A stretch of 64,000 bases of DNA from a bacterium (GCA_030602615.1 JAUVZM010000001.1:1-64000); one strand, 5' to 3'; positions 41,024 to 49,753 are shown, counted from the first letter of the stretch. A program made the numbers and translations. The notes: generated by a model not told the origin, from the sequence alone.

Positions 41024-41959
41024 TCACCTGGGCGGAACTATGCTGCTCGGTCCTATAGGCCTCTGTCTCGGTTCGCCTGGCATACCGCCTACCCCACCTG
41101 GGCCTGGTGGACGTACGCTGCCCGGTCCTATAGGCATCTGTCCCGGTCCGCCCATTGCGCCCATCATCCCCGCTCCGACTGCCGCCATACCTCCACCCGG
41201 TGGCATCGGCGTCGTGATCGGCTTGGTCAGTGTCGCCGAGATTTGCAAGCTAATCGGTTCATTAGGGCTGCCGGGTTCAACACCCGCAGCCCCAGAAGTC
41301 GCAGCGGCTTGCGGCAAACCAGCCAGTCCTGGCCTGCCGCCGGGCCCCATCGTCCCTGGGCCTGGCATGCCTGGAGGTATACTGCCGGGCCCCATCGCCC
41401 CTGGCCCCGGCATCCTGGATACGACACCGGTTGTTACCGCGCCTGCGCCAGTAGCCGCAATGCTGCGACCGCCCGGCACCCCAGAATAGCTGATATTGGT
41501 CAAATCAGGACAGCGCAGAAGGTTGAGCAGAAAACGCCCGACCTCGACCGTTCCTTGCACCATCACCGTGAACTGTACCGAGCTACCCCCGGTGATACTA
41601 AAGCTAGACATCCTAGGCATCTGGGGCTCGGCCCAGATATACTTGTTAATGCTGTGGAAACGGTCAAAGTACTCCTCACCGGTTTTATCAGCTTTCTCCA
41701 CAAAGTCAATCTTAGCCTTTATGGGATCGAGCCAGCCCTGTTTCTCGCTGATCTCGTCCTCCAGCTGAACTACCTTCTCAGCAGTCGGCTTTACCTCGGC
41801 AATCGCTTGTTCGGTCTTGGCGATCTCGCCGCGGATATCCTTGTGCTTGAGCCCGAAGCCAACCCCGACTACAACCAGGAGTATGATCCCGATTGTCAGG
41901 ATCCGCTTATTGGTGCGAGCTATTGCAAAATGTCTGGGCAGCAGATCGATCTTAAGCAC
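41024..41959 (-). CDS. pilN: PilN-like inner-membrane protein with PGPGG repeats
   Basis: From the GTG at 41959 (GAGGAG upstream, 11 bp after pilM) the protein begins LKIDLLPRHFAIARTNKR, the hallmark PilN start. A transmembrane helix (about 18-38), coiled coil (about 42-90) and PilN core follow. Two glycine/proline-rich stretches occupy about 165-220 and the last 60 residues, the latter with GPGSVRPPGPGG. The N-terminal INLLP-like motif normally docks on PilM. About 311 residues, longer than typical PilN (about 190) because of the repeats. Its end is 189 bp from pilO. Confidence 0.85.
   Translation of the reverse strand: MLKIDLLPRHFAIARTNKRILTIGIILLVVVGVGFGLKHKDIRGEIAKTEQAIAEVKPTAEKVVQLEDEISEKQGWLDPIKAKIDFVEKADKTGEEYFDRFHSINKYIWAEPQMPRMSSFSITGGSSVQFTVMVQGTVEVGRFLLNLLRCPDLTNISYSGVPGGRSIAATGAGAVTTGVVSRMPGPGAMGPGSIPPGMPGPGTMGPGGRPGLAGLPQAAATSGAAGVEPGSPNEPISLQISATLTKPITTPMPPGGGMAAVGAGMMGAMGGPGQMPIGPGSVRPPGPGGVGGMPGEPRQRPIGPSSIVPPR
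41074..41129 (-). repeat. 56-bp repeat, pilN copy
   Basis: Identical to 40069-40124, about 1 kb away in direct orientation. Recombination between them would fuse pilN to pilO. Confidence 0.9.
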
Positions 41960-41970
41960 ACCGATCTCCT

Positions 41971-43080
41971 CTATTCGGACAGCATGTCGCGCATGGCCAA
42001 CCCAAGGGCTACACAAGTGGCCGGACCTACGTCTCGCAAATACGCTTCACTCAGTTCATCCGCATCCCAAAGCAAGTATTGATAGGGTTGAACCACCTCA
42101 GCATCTACTCCGGTCTCAGTCGCCAGAAAGTCAGCCAGCCCCGGAATGACCGCCGACCCTCCCGACAACAATAGTCGACTGATTTCCTGACCGCCGTGCT
42201 GGCGTCGGTAGAAGTCCACAGTACGCCCCAGCTCGGTTGCCAGCTCAAAAAGGGCCTCCGATATCATCTCCTGCATTGCCTGCTTGGCTTCCGCAATCTG
42301 CTCTGGCTGCTCACCCGGCAGGCTGGCCAGATCCCGGGCATCAGCGAATTGACGCTTGGCCTGTTCCGCCTCTTGCTGGTCGGTGCCTAACTCGCGACGA
42401 ATGGCTGTGGTGAAGGTTTCCCCCGCAGTCGGAATAGCTCGAACAAACTCCAGGACGCCATCACGTAGAATGCTGATTTCCGTCTGGCTGGCGCCGATAT
42501 GGGCAATGGCCACCGTCTGGTGGTTGTAGCCATTGGTGCTGACATTCACCAGTGCCCGACTCACCGCCAGCGGCTCAATGTCAATATGGATCGGGCGCAG
42601 CCCTGCCCCCCTAATCGCAGCTATGTGGGCGCCTACTGTGTCCTCCTGGGCCGCGGCCAGCAGTACGCTCATTTCGTCCCCTTCACCGCCGTCCGCTGAC
42701 TCGATAATCTGGTAGTCGTAGATGACCTGGTCAATGGGGAAGGGAACTTGCCGGTCCAGCTCATAGTCCATGGCGTCGCTTAGCTCTGCGCCTGACATCC
42801 GCGGCATAGTGACCACGCGGACAGTGACCGAGGTAGTCCCTCCCACCGAGGCCACGACGGCTTTGGTAGTAAAGCCGCAATCGGCAACCATCTGGCTGAT
42901 GGTGCCAGCAACGGCGTCCTCGTCAACCACTACTCCTCCCGAGACACTACCGGAAGGAGTCGGCACATACCCAGGGCGACCAACCACCCGCAGGCCTTCG
43001 CCAGTCTTACGAAGTTGTACTGCTTTGATTGCATCGGCCCCAATATCCAGTCCCACAACATTGGTTGCACCGCGTGCCAT
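41971..43080 (-). CDS. pilM: PilM-like actin-fold ATPase
   Basis: The 369-residue cytoplasmic protein has the FtsA/MreB-like fold: phosphate-1 loop VVGLDIGADAIKAVQL, TVAIAHIGASQTEISIL (phosphate 2), and the adenosine loop LLLSGGSAVIPGLADFL. In type IV pilus systems PilM binds the PilN N-terminus under the inner membrane. It is the first gene of the operon pilM-N-O-P-STN-secretin-aroC-aroKB, with a strong promoter about 60-90 bp upstream. Confidence 0.93.
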   Translation of the reverse strand: MARGATNVVGLDIGADAIKAVQLRKTGEGLRVVGRPGYVPTPSGSVSGGVVVDEDAVAGTISQMVADCGFTTKAVVASVGGTTSVTVRVVTMPRMSGAELSDAMDYELDRQVPFPIDQVIYDYQIIESADGGEGDEMSVLLAAAQEDTVGAHIAAIRGAGLRPIHIDIEPLAVSRALVNVSTNGYNHQTVAIAHIGASQTEISILRDGVLEFVRAIPTAGETFTTAIRRELGTDQQEAEQAKRQFADARDLASLPGEQPEQIAEAKQAMQEMISEALFELATELGRTVDFYRRQHGGQEISRLLLSGGSAVIPGLADFLATETGVDAEVVQPYQYLLWDADELSEAYLRDVGPATCVALGLAMRDMLSE

Positions 43081-43142
43081 CAGTAGCTCCTTCGCAATCA
43101 GGCACCACTAGTTATCGCAGCTTCTAGCTACAAGCGTTAAAC

Positions 43143-43171
43143 AGTTTAGCCTAGTAAAGCTCTTTTGTCAA
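43143..43171 (-). promoter_or_regulatory. Promoter of the pil/secretin operon
   Basis: On the minus strand, consensus TTGACA (43171-43166), a 17-nt spacer and TAAACT (43148-43143), about 60 nt upstream of pilM. Confidence 0.65.
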
Positions 43172-43357
43172 GGCTATCTTGCCCGCAGAAGACCGCTGCC
43201 AAACCCCAAACCGGCGCACAAACCGCTGATTAACCTGCTCAGTTGGCTCTGTACCGTCTCCGGTAAGCCCGTCCGTACGCCGCAGTCCCCCCGGGGTTCG
43301 TTGGCCTGGTTTAATAGTATTATGGAGCTCATCACTGCAAACTCGGCGATTTATGCT

Positions 43358-43386
43358 TTGACTTTTCATCTATTCCTGAATATAAT
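43358..43386 (+). promoter_or_regulatory. Promoter of the single-domain response regulator
   Basis: TTGACT (43358-43363), a 17-nt spacer and consensus TATAAT (43381-43386), about 70 nt upstream of the ATG. The divergent gap 43081-43458 holds this and the pil promoter and no gene that I can see. Confidence 0.7.
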
Positions 43387-43458
43387 AACACCTGATGAGA
43401 AAAGCCTGTGCGCTGCTAAGACCATCCCGACTAATCCATTGCCAGCTTATAGAAGAAA

Positions 43459-43833
43459 ATGGCCGAACATATTCTGCTCGTCGATGACAACGAGGGTTTT
43501 CTGGACGCTGCCCAAGAATTCTTTTCCAGCAAGGGATATCGGGTAAGTGCTGCCCAGGACGGGCAGGCCGCCCTGAAACTGGTAGCCCAGCAGCAGCCTG
43601 ACATTATTCTCCTGGACGTAATGATGCCCCGGATGGATGGTTGGGAAACGCTAAAGATATTGCAGGACAATGAGCAAACCGCAGATATCCCCGTGCTTAT
43701 GCTGACAGCAGTGCGCGGCTCCGAATCAGTCAAAAAGAGTTTCGATGGCGGCAGTGTGTGGTATTATAGCAAACCGATCACCGATCACCACGACTTACTG
43801 CTAGTCATCCGCCGCATCCTCGACCAGACCTAG
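43459..43833 (+). CDS. Single-domain response regulator (CheY-like)
   Basis: At 124 residues it is a receiver domain only: DD10-11 in LLVDDNEGF, phospho-acceptor D53 in IILLDVMMPRMDG, T83 in LMLTAVRG and K105 in YSKPI. There is no output domain, so it must act by protein contact. It is divergent from the pilus operon and could tune that machine, as CheY-like proteins do for twitching systems (inference). No kinase is adjacent. Confidence 0.92.
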   Translation: MAEHILLVDDNEGFLDAAQEFFSSKGYRVSAAQDGQAALKLVAQQQPDIILLDVMMPRMDGWETLKILQDNEQTADIPVLMLTAVRGSESVKKSFDGGSVWYYSKPITDHHDLLLVIRRILDQT

Positions 43834-44028
43834 CTCCAGCCCACTGCTGGGCCCGCCCGGGTGCGCTAATGTCCGGGCCAATGTAGCTAGCTTTCAGGCT
43901 CTCCCGGTTGTGATATAGCAAAAACTCGGGCAAAGGCCGATCAAAGCGATGTAGCAGCTTGTGTGGACCTGTGAGCGGGAGGCGACCTTCTCTTGGCAAG
44001 TTCTCGGCACCAGCGCTTGGACGTGGCA

Positions 44029-44859
44029 TTAACCCTCTGACACACACCCATGATAGAAAGCTTCTGGGTACTTATCTAAGTACTCAGCATATAGATCGAT
44101 CAGCTCGCGCAGTTCTATCAGTCTGATGATAGCCTCTCCGATCTTGTCCAACCTCATGATGCCACGTTGCTGGCAGGGTCCTTCCATGAGCAGGAAGTCC
44201 GGGTAAGGACCGAAGCCTATATGCCATTCTTGTTTCCAAGAACTTTCTTCCTTCCACGAACCGACCAACCAGCTAAGTGTCGCCACGGGGGATGGATATT
44301 TCTGCTGCAGCTCCTCAGAAGGTGTAAGCTTTTTCAGGATGAACTCTGGAAACTGAACACGCTCCTCGGCCAAGTGCATAGCGGTGCAACATCCTAGAGT
44401 AACGCCAAGTAGGAGGATGTGACCATTTGCTTCCATCACTTTATGCCAGCCCTGTACTAGTTCATTAGCCTGACGCCCAATGGCAGCCAACGAGTGGGTC
44501 GGGTGGGTGCTCCTTATTGCCTCTTCGCGCCGCCAGAAAGTATCAGGAATCCTGCCCGTCCAACAAGAATCTTTGTCGGGGGCAAAGGGGAGAAGTCTAT
44601 ATTCCCAAGTGACCCCCTCGGCCTCTTCGTCGGGCGTTAGAGGAACTTCCTCGCGGTTGGTAGAATAGGTAGGCATCACCACAGTCCCAGTTCGTCCTAC
44701 AGTCTCCAGCAGAGCATCTATTACAGCGTCCGCTCCGCCCTTCACCCAGCCAAAGCTGGAAAGCGAACTGTGGACACCGACTATATGTCCTTCGCCTAAC
44801 CCCAGCCTGCGCAGCCCCTGCTTTATGTCTTCTTTGGTGACGACGGTTTGCTCAGTCAT
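44029..44859 (-). CDS. AAC(3)-family acetyltransferase (aminoglycoside N3'-acetyltransferase-like)
   Basis: The 276-residue protein has family landmarks: GVHSSLSSFGWVKGGADAVIDALLETVGRTGTVVMPTYS, STHPTHSLAAIG, HILLLGVTLGCCTAMHLAEE. In some members this fold acetylates aminoglycosides with acetyl-CoA, but many chromosomal members have unknown substrates, so resistance should not be assumed. The gene is alone, between a receiver gene and the fix operon. The region 43834-44028 after it contains a short weak frame I do not accept. Confidence 0.85.
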   Translation of the reverse strand: MTEQTVVTKEDIKQGLRRLGLGEGHIVGVHSSLSSFGWVKGGADAVIDALLETVGRTGTVVMPTYSTNREEVPLTPDEEAEGVTWEYRLLPFAPDKDSCWTGRIPDTFWRREEAIRSTHPTHSLAAIGRQANELVQGWHKVMEANGHILLLGVTLGCCTAMHLAEERVQFPEFILKKLTPSEELQQKYPSPVATLSWLVGSWKEESSWKQEWHIGFGPYPDFLLMEGPCQQRGIMRLDKIGEAIIRLIELRELIDLYAEYLDKYPEAFYHGCVSEG

Positions 44860-45137
44860 TATGACTAACCTTTCTTAAACTTAATAGTTAGCACTGGGTA
44901 GACCAAATTGGCTACCTCTATCACGTGGAGGATGGTGGTAGCAGGGAGCATCGGGTAGCAGAGTTCGTAGGACCCCCGTAGTCTGGGAGGTGGGCTTGGG
45001 CTGAACTGTCACAGCGCTGCGTGGGTATCCATCGAACTCGGAGTTATGGCTATCGGGTAGCTGACGGACACCGCCGGCGGCAGGCAGTCTCCTGTACCCA
45101 ATTCGGCTCAGTCCGGTGTCAAGCCCCAGCTCACCTG

Positions 45138-45458
45138 CTAGCCAAACTTATACGCCACGCCGAAGCCGCCCCGCGGGTACTCCCACTCGAAGTTATCATA
45201 GGGGCAGACTACCCGGCAGGTCCCGCACTCCAGGCAGTTCTCGTAAGCAATCTCCAGAACCTGCTCGTCTTCCAGCCAGCGGTATACCTCAGCCGGGCAC
45301 TTGCTAATACACGGCTTCATCTCACAGCCGACGCAGGTCTCCGAATCAATGACTGCCAGATGTGAGTTTTCCTCATCCACCTCATACTTGACCGTATAGA
45401 GCCTATCGTCCAGGCCTTTGTTGGCGTCGGGCTTCATAATGACCGGGTCGTTGCTCAT
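45138..45458 (-). CDS. fixX: FixX-type ferredoxin-like protein
   Basis: The 106-residue protein has two Cys clusters, CVGCEMKPCISKCP (about 42-55) and CLECGTCRVVCPYDNFEWEYPRGGFGVAYKFG at the C-terminus. In FixX the second cluster holds a [4Fe-4S] centre that passes electrons to FixC. Its ATG overlaps the fixC stop (ATGA). The 278 bp after it (44860-45137) contain nothing I can identify. Confidence 0.93.
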   Translation of the reverse strand: MSNDPVIMKPDANKGLDDRLYTVKYEVDEENSHLAVIDSETCVGCEMKPCISKCPAEVYRWLEDEQVLEIAYENCLECGTCRVVCPYDNFEWEYPRGGFGVAYKFG

Positions 45459-46801
45459 ATAAATGACAGTCCTCCATCAATGGCATCCCACGCCATCCCC
45501 CAGGGCTTGCGCCGCCGCAGGGCTTCCTTGATTATCTCCCATTGCTTCTGCCGCTTGGTCTTATCGTCTACCGTCAGCATCTGTTCAAAGGCCCAGGCCG
45601 CCAGCGCCGGATAGACACTGAGAACCGGATGGTGCTCCATAAACTTGGTGGCCTTGCGATATTTGCGCAGATCGGCAATAGTCGGCGCGGTCTCTGCCAG
45701 GCGCTGGCGGTAGTGGCCGAGCACCTGCGCCGAGAAATTGCCCTTCTCGTGCGCGTCAATTGCCGTCTCAGCCGCCGTCTTCCCTGACAGGATAGCGTGA
45801 TTGCTGCCCTCCCGATGCAGACCGTTGACCAGTTGGGCGGCATCACCGGCGATCATCACTCCGTGACCGAACAGCGTCGGCATCTTGTTGTAGCCGCCCT
45901 CGGGAATAAGGTGCGCCATATACTCGGCCGGCTCCGCCCCCTCAATCAGGGGAGCGACCGCCGGATGGCGTTTTAGCTCCTGGAGCAAATCATGGGGCGT
46001 GTCGGGGATCTCGGCGAATTCCGATAGCAGCACCCCCAACCCCAGCGACAGCGAGTTCTGGTTGGTATACAAGAACGCCGTCCCCAGCATGCCCCTGGTT
46101 GGCGCGCCGAACATCTCAATAGTGGCCCCCTCCCCCTCGTTCAGCCCGAAGCGCTCCTCAATGATCTCGGGATCCAGGCGCAAGACCTCCTTGACCGTCA
46201 CCGCCGCAACATCGGGCTTCAGATCCTCCTGCATGCCCAGGGCGCACGTCAACTGGGGGTTGACACCCTCGGCCAGAATGACCACGGGCGCATACACGTC
46301 ACCATCCGCACGCCCGGTGCGCACGCCAACCACATGGCCGTCGTCCTGCAGCACCTCGTCCACCTTGGTCTCGTTGATGATCAGCGCGCCGGCGGCCTCG
46401 GCCTGTTCGGCAAAGTACTGGTCTATCTTCACTCGCAGGACCGTGAAACAGTTGGGCACCCCCTCGGCGAAATGGGGGCTGCGGTAGCCCATCTTGATGA
46501 CCGAATCCTCGGTCATAATCCACTGGTTCTGCTCGATCACGCAGCGCTCCAGCGGCGCCTCTTTCCAGAACTCCGGCCACACCTGAGCCGTCGGCCGTGT
46601 ATAGAGCACCCCACCCATCATATTCTTGGTGCCCGGCTTGCGCCCACGCTCGATGATAATGGTATCGAGGCCCGCCCGCGCGCAGACCGTCCCCGCCGCC
46701 AGCCCCGCCGGCCCGGCCCCGACCACAATCACATCAAACTCGAGCTTGTCCGGCATGCCCGTTTCGGCAGTACCAACTTCCGCGACTTGCGTTTCCGTCA
46801 T
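45455..46801 (-). CDS. fixC: FixC, ETF:quinone oxidoreductase-like flavoprotein
   Basis: This 448-residue FAD protein is of the ETF-QO/FixC family. It has the dinucleotide loop VIVVGAGPAGLAAGTVCARAG near the start, a GRKPGTKNMMGGVLYTRP segment and the second FAD block LFGHGVMIAGDAAQLVNGLHREGSNHAILSGKTAA. It takes electrons from the FixAB flavoprotein and hands them to quinone, together with FixX. A small membrane-protein gene lies between it and fixB, which is unusual. Confidence 0.94.
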   Translation of the reverse strand: MTETQVAEVGTAETGMPDKLEFDVIVVGAGPAGLAAGTVCARAGLDTIIIERGRKPGTKNMMGGVLYTRPTAQVWPEFWKEAPLERCVIEQNQWIMTEDSVIKMGYRSPHFAEGVPNCFTVLRVKIDQYFAEQAEAAGALIINETKVDEVLQDDGHVVGVRTGRADGDVYAPVVILAEGVNPQLTCALGMQEDLKPDVAAVTVKEVLRLDPEIIEERFGLNEGEGATIEMFGAPTRGMLGTAFLYTNQNSLSLGLGVLLSEFAEIPDTPHDLLQELKRHPAVAPLIEGAEPAEYMAHLIPEGGYNKMPTLFGHGVMIAGDAAQLVNGLHREGSNHAILSGKTAAETAIDAHEKGNFSAQVLGHYRQRLAETAPTIADLRKYRKATKFMEHHPVLSVYPALAAWAFEQMLTVDDKTKRQKQWEIIKEALRRRKPWGMAWDAIDGGLSFI

Positions 46802-46818
46802 TACTTATGTCTCCTCAA

Positions 46819-47286
46819 CTAATTCGGTACGACAGGCGTCCCGCCTGTCGCCTCCGCTGTTGTGTCCTTCAGTGGCACAGGCATCCTGCCTGTGTGTGGT
46901 GGCCGCCTTCTGCGAACGGTCCACAGATACCCTCCTGCGGCGAATGAAAGTATGATTAAGGCCGAATACGTGACAGGTACGTAAAGGGGTCCTGCTTCCG
47001 GCGAGGAAGCCGGGCTAAGCAACATATAAGCCACCACCGCTATCCCGACGGCTGTCGCGACCAAAACTCCTCCTTTTGCAGACCAGGCGACCGCGTACCC
47101 AACGAGAAAACCGAGAACTAAAGGTGAAGCCAGGAAACTATACCCTACCAAGAGACTGAGTAGGCGGCCATGTCGACCTTCCAAAACTGGGGTGTTAATA
47201 AATGCGAAAAACACCCCTACAGACAGGGCCATGTAGAGCACCACAAATAGTAACACCCAACCCGCACTCCTTAGAACGCGTGACAT
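46819..47286 (-). CDS. Small membrane protein inside the fix operon, repeat-extended C-terminus
   Basis: From the ATG at 47286 (GGAG 8 nt upstream) the 155-residue product has about four hydrophobic segments (VLLFVVLYMALSVGVFFAF; LLVGYSFLASPLVLGFLVGYAVAW; GVLVATAVGIAVVAYMLL; TYSALIILSFAAGGYLWTV) and an Arg-rich end. The last 24 residues (PPHTGRMPVPLKDT...TGGTPVVPN) are encoded by a repeat pair with hairpins, so the original stop has probably been displaced. The family is unknown. It sits 57 bp after fixB and 17 bp before fixC, so it is co-transcribed with them. Confidence 0.65.
   Translation of the reverse strand: MSRVLRSAGWVLLFVVLYMALSVGVFFAFINTPVLEGRHGRLLSLLVGYSFLASPLVLGFLVGYAVAWSAKGGVLVATAVGIAVVAYMLLSPASSPEAGPLYVPVTYSALIILSFAAGGYLWTVRRRRPPHTGRMPVPLKDTTAEATGGTPVVPN
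46831..46894. repeat. Two hairpin repeats (dispersed TGRMPVP/TGGTPVVP-type)
   Basis: gacaggcg-tcc-cgcctgtc (46831-46849) and cacaggca-tcc-tgcctgtg (46876-46894) are perfect 8-bp palindromes with the same loop. Similar repeats that read as MPVP or TPVVP are widespread between genes in several environmental phyla. Confidence 0.7.
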
Positions 47287-47343
47287 GTCCTCGTCTCCTT
47301 TCTCCACGCAACCGAGACAACCAGCGCGCAGCAGCCGACCTCT

Positions 47344-48633
47344 CTACGTACCCCCATCCCCCAGCAGCTTCTCTTTGAGATTTCCTGCTTTGGCCTGCTT
47401 GATCAGCTCCGGGACAACCTCATACAGATCGCCGACGATGCCAAAGTCGGCGATCTGGAAGATATTGGCCTCCGGGTCGCTGTTGATCGCCACGATAGTA
47501 TCGGCGGTCTGCATCCCGACGCGATGCTGAATAGCCCCAGAGATGCCTGCCGCAATGTACAGGCGGGGGCGGACGGTAAGACCAGTCTGCCCCACCTGAT
47601 AGTCGTGCGATATCCAGCCGGCATCCACCGTCGCCCGTGATGCACCCATCACCCCGCCTAGCGCATCCGCCAACTCCTTCATCAGCTCAAATCCCCTGGG
47701 GCTACCCAGCCCCCGGCCGCCGGCGCAGATGATCTCGGCATACTGCAAGTTGGGCTTGTCCAGGTCGGCGTCGGGCCGGAATTCCTCAACAGCCACACCG
47801 ATGTCCTCTTCGCTGACCTCCAGTGTCTCGCGGACAATCGCCACCTGGCGAGTCTCGTCCGGCGCCAGCGCCTCCATCACTCGCGGGCGCACCGTAGACA
47901 TCTGCGGGCGATGCTCCTTGCACAGGATCGTCGCCATAATATTGCCGCCAAAGGCCGGGCGCGTCTGGCGCAGCAGCCTGGCTTGCTCGTCAATCACCAG
48001 ACCGGTGCAATCCGCGGTCAGGCCGGTGTGCAAGTCGGTGGCAATCGCTCCCGCCAGGTCCCGCCCCAGCGTAGTTGCCCCAATCAGCACAATCTCTGGT
48101 CTATACTCACGAACGAGCTTTAGGCAGCCTTCGGCAAACGGATGCGTGCGGTAGTGAGCCAGCAGCGGGTCGTCAATCACGTAAGCTTTATCCGCCCCGT
48201 AGTACCCGGTGGCAACGGCAACATCGTCCACGTCTTCGCCTAGCACCATCGCCGCCAGCTCGCAGCCCAACGCATCGGCCAGCTCGCGGCCCTTGCCCAG
48301 AAGCTCCCAACTGACCGGATGCACCTGGCCGCCGCTCTGCTCAATGTAGATCCACACGCCCTGATATTCGGCCAGGCCGGCTTCCAGCTCGGGAGCGACT
48401 TCTTCAGCAACCTCAGGTTCCGCCGCTTCCTCGGCCTCTTCTTCGCCCTCAAAGTACAGGCAGTCAGTCGGGCAAACCTTGATGCACTTGCCGCAGCCCG
48501 TGCATAGCTCGTAGTCAATGACGGCCACATCGCCCTCCATGTGGATCGCATCAAACGGGCATTCGCCTTCGCAAAGCCCGCAGACAATGCACTGACCGGC
48601 AATGATTTGCAATTTGCGCTTAGCTTTTCGCAT
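47344..48633 (-). CDS. fixB: FixB/EtfA with N-terminal 2x[4Fe-4S] ferredoxin domain
   Basis: In 429 residues, the first 65 form a bacterial-type ferredoxin (CIVCGLCEGECP and CTGCGKCIKVCP), followed by an acidic linker (EEEAEEAAEPEVAEE) and the ETF-alpha body, ending in the FAD-binding block GQTGLTVRPRLYIAAGISGAIQHRVGM and VAINSDPEANIFQIADFGIVGDL. ETF-alpha with fixA forms an electron-transferring or electron-bifurcating flavoprotein. The fused ferredoxin gives a built-in route for low-potential electrons. It lies 6 bp after fixA. Confidence 0.94.
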   Translation of the reverse strand: MRKAKRKLQIIAGQCIVCGLCEGECPFDAIHMEGDVAVIDYELCTGCGKCIKVCPTDCLYFEGEEEAEEAAEPEVAEEVAPELEAGLAEYQGVWIYIEQSGGQVHPVSWELLGKGRELADALGCELAAMVLGEDVDDVAVATGYYGADKAYVIDDPLLAHYRTHPFAEGCLKLVREYRPEIVLIGATTLGRDLAGAIATDLHTGLTADCTGLVIDEQARLLRQTRPAFGGNIMATILCKEHRPQMSTVRPRVMEALAPDETRQVAIVRETLEVSEEDIGVAVEEFRPDADLDKPNLQYAEIICAGGRGLGSPRGFELMKELADALGGVMGASRATVDAGWISHDYQVGQTGLTVRPRLYIAAGISGAIQHRVGMQTADTIVAINSDPEANIFQIADFGIVGDLYEVVPELIKQAKAGNLKEKLLGDGGT

Positions 48634-48639
48634 CAGACC

Positions 48640-49467
48640 TCACTTCTCTGCTGTGCCCGCCTCGACACGTTGTATTAGCTTATCCACCAACTCTTGAACG
48701 GCAGCCGCGGAGTCGTCGCGCCCACCGGCGATGATCTCTCCTGCTTCGGGTTGCGGTGGCGGGAAGATCTCCGAGACGGTGGTCGGCGAGCCGTTCAGGC
48801 CCAGGAATTGCTCTTCGACATCGAGGTCATCACTGGTCCAGACCTCCGGCTCGTAGCGAGCTGCCCGAATCATCTCTGGCAGCGAAGCGTATTCCAGTTC
48901 GTTAATTTCTTCTACAACGGTAACCACCGCCGGCAGCCGGGCCTTGACGACCTCGACGCCATCTTCCAGCCGGCGCTCGACGGTGATCGTGCCTGCTTCC
49001 ACGTCAACGTCCGGAATGCCGATAGCGTAGGTAATCTGCGGCCAGCCCAGCCGCCGTGCTATTCCCGGGCCGACCTGGGCGGTATCACCGTCAATCGCCT
49101 GCTTGCCACACAGCACCAGGTCCATTCCCTGCTCGTCAGCAATTCGCCGCAGCCCAGCCGTCAGCGCATAGCTGGTCGCCCACGTATCGGCGCCCGCAAA
49201 GGCGCGATCCGACAGGAGAATCCCCCGGTCCGCCCCCATGCTCACGCACTTCTTAATTGCCTCAACCGCCTGGGGCGGGCCCATTGACAGCACCGTCAGA
49301 TGGGCGCCGTATTTCGCTTTCAAGTGTTGGGCCGCCTGGGTAGCATGAGCATCGAAGGGGTTGACAATGGCGGGGACGCCCTCGCGGATGAGGGTATTAG
49401 TCTCCGGATCAATGCGCACCTCGGTAGTATCCGGCACCTGCTTGACACATATCACAATCTTGAGCAT
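48640..49467 (-). CDS. fixA: FixA/EtfB, electron-transfer flavoprotein beta subunit
   Basis: About 275 residues from MLKIVICVKQVPDTTEVRIDPETN. Typical blocks are NPFDAHATQAAQHLK, LCGKQAIDGDTAQVGPGIARRLGWPQ and LPAVVTVVEEINELEYASLPEMIRAAR. Upstream in-frame codons exist (23 more) but the body start matches the family. It is the first gene of fixA-fixB-(membrane protein)-fixC-fixX. One copy of a 100-bp repeat lies 94 bp upstream. Confidence 0.94.
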   Translation of the reverse strand: MLKIVICVKQVPDTTEVRIDPETNTLIREGVPAIVNPFDAHATQAAQHLKAKYGAHLTVLSMGPPQAVEAIKKCVSMGADRGILLSDRAFAGADTWATSYALTAGLRRIADEQGMDLVLCGKQAIDGDTAQVGPGIARRLGWPQITYAIGIPDVDVEAGTITVERRLEDGVEVVKARLPAVVTVVEEINELEYASLPEMIRAARYEPEVWTSDDLDVEEQFLGLNGSPTTVSEIFPPPQPEAGEIIAGGRDDSAAAVQELVDKLIQRVEAGTAEK

Positions 49468-49560
49468 TGGTTCTTTCACTCTCTTATCATTCACACACAA
49501 TAAGCGGCCGGCATCGGCCGCGTCTGGCCTCGACAATGCCTATTCGCCACCAGACCCGCA

Positions 49561-49660
49561 TCTTCCTCTTCAAACCTGATGATGTGGTAGAATCAGGAAG
49601 CAGACCCGATCACAAACAGGCACATTTAGTTGATCACAAGATCGGCGGCTTGGCTATCGG
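49561..49660. repeat. 100-bp direct repeat, left copy
   Basis: Matches 51716-51815 over 100 positions with 14 differences and no gap (86% identity by hand count). The first 50 bp differ at only 4 positions. It lies 94 bp upstream of fixA. Confidence 0.88.
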
Positions 49661-49753
49661 TTGTGGCCAGAGAGGAGGCGGACTCGCCTGGCAGCCAAGG
49701 CCCACTGGTGAGCAAGCGAGCGTGCATTGGCAGAGGGAAACCATAAGGCATTC

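Noticed and set aside
40910-42082. Long plus-strand open frames opposite the pilN/pilO genes
   Set aside because: They are antisense to genes with clear domains and arise from the Gly/Pro-rich repeats, which have few stop codons on either strand.
43805-44047. 80-codon minus-strand frame after the AAC(3)-like gene
   Set aside because: The middle part reads smoothly, but the frame has no ribosome-binding site, overlaps the receiver gene by 29 bp and matches no family I know. It could be a fragment, but support is too weak.
44029-44859. Calling the AAC(3)-like gene an antibiotic-resistance gene
   Set aside because: Chromosomal members of this family often have other or unknown substrates, and no mobile context is present.
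44860-45137. Possible structured RNA in the gap before the AAC(3)-like gene
   Set aside because: Several GGTAGC/GCTACC pairings exist, but I could not match any known RNA family or build one consistent fold.
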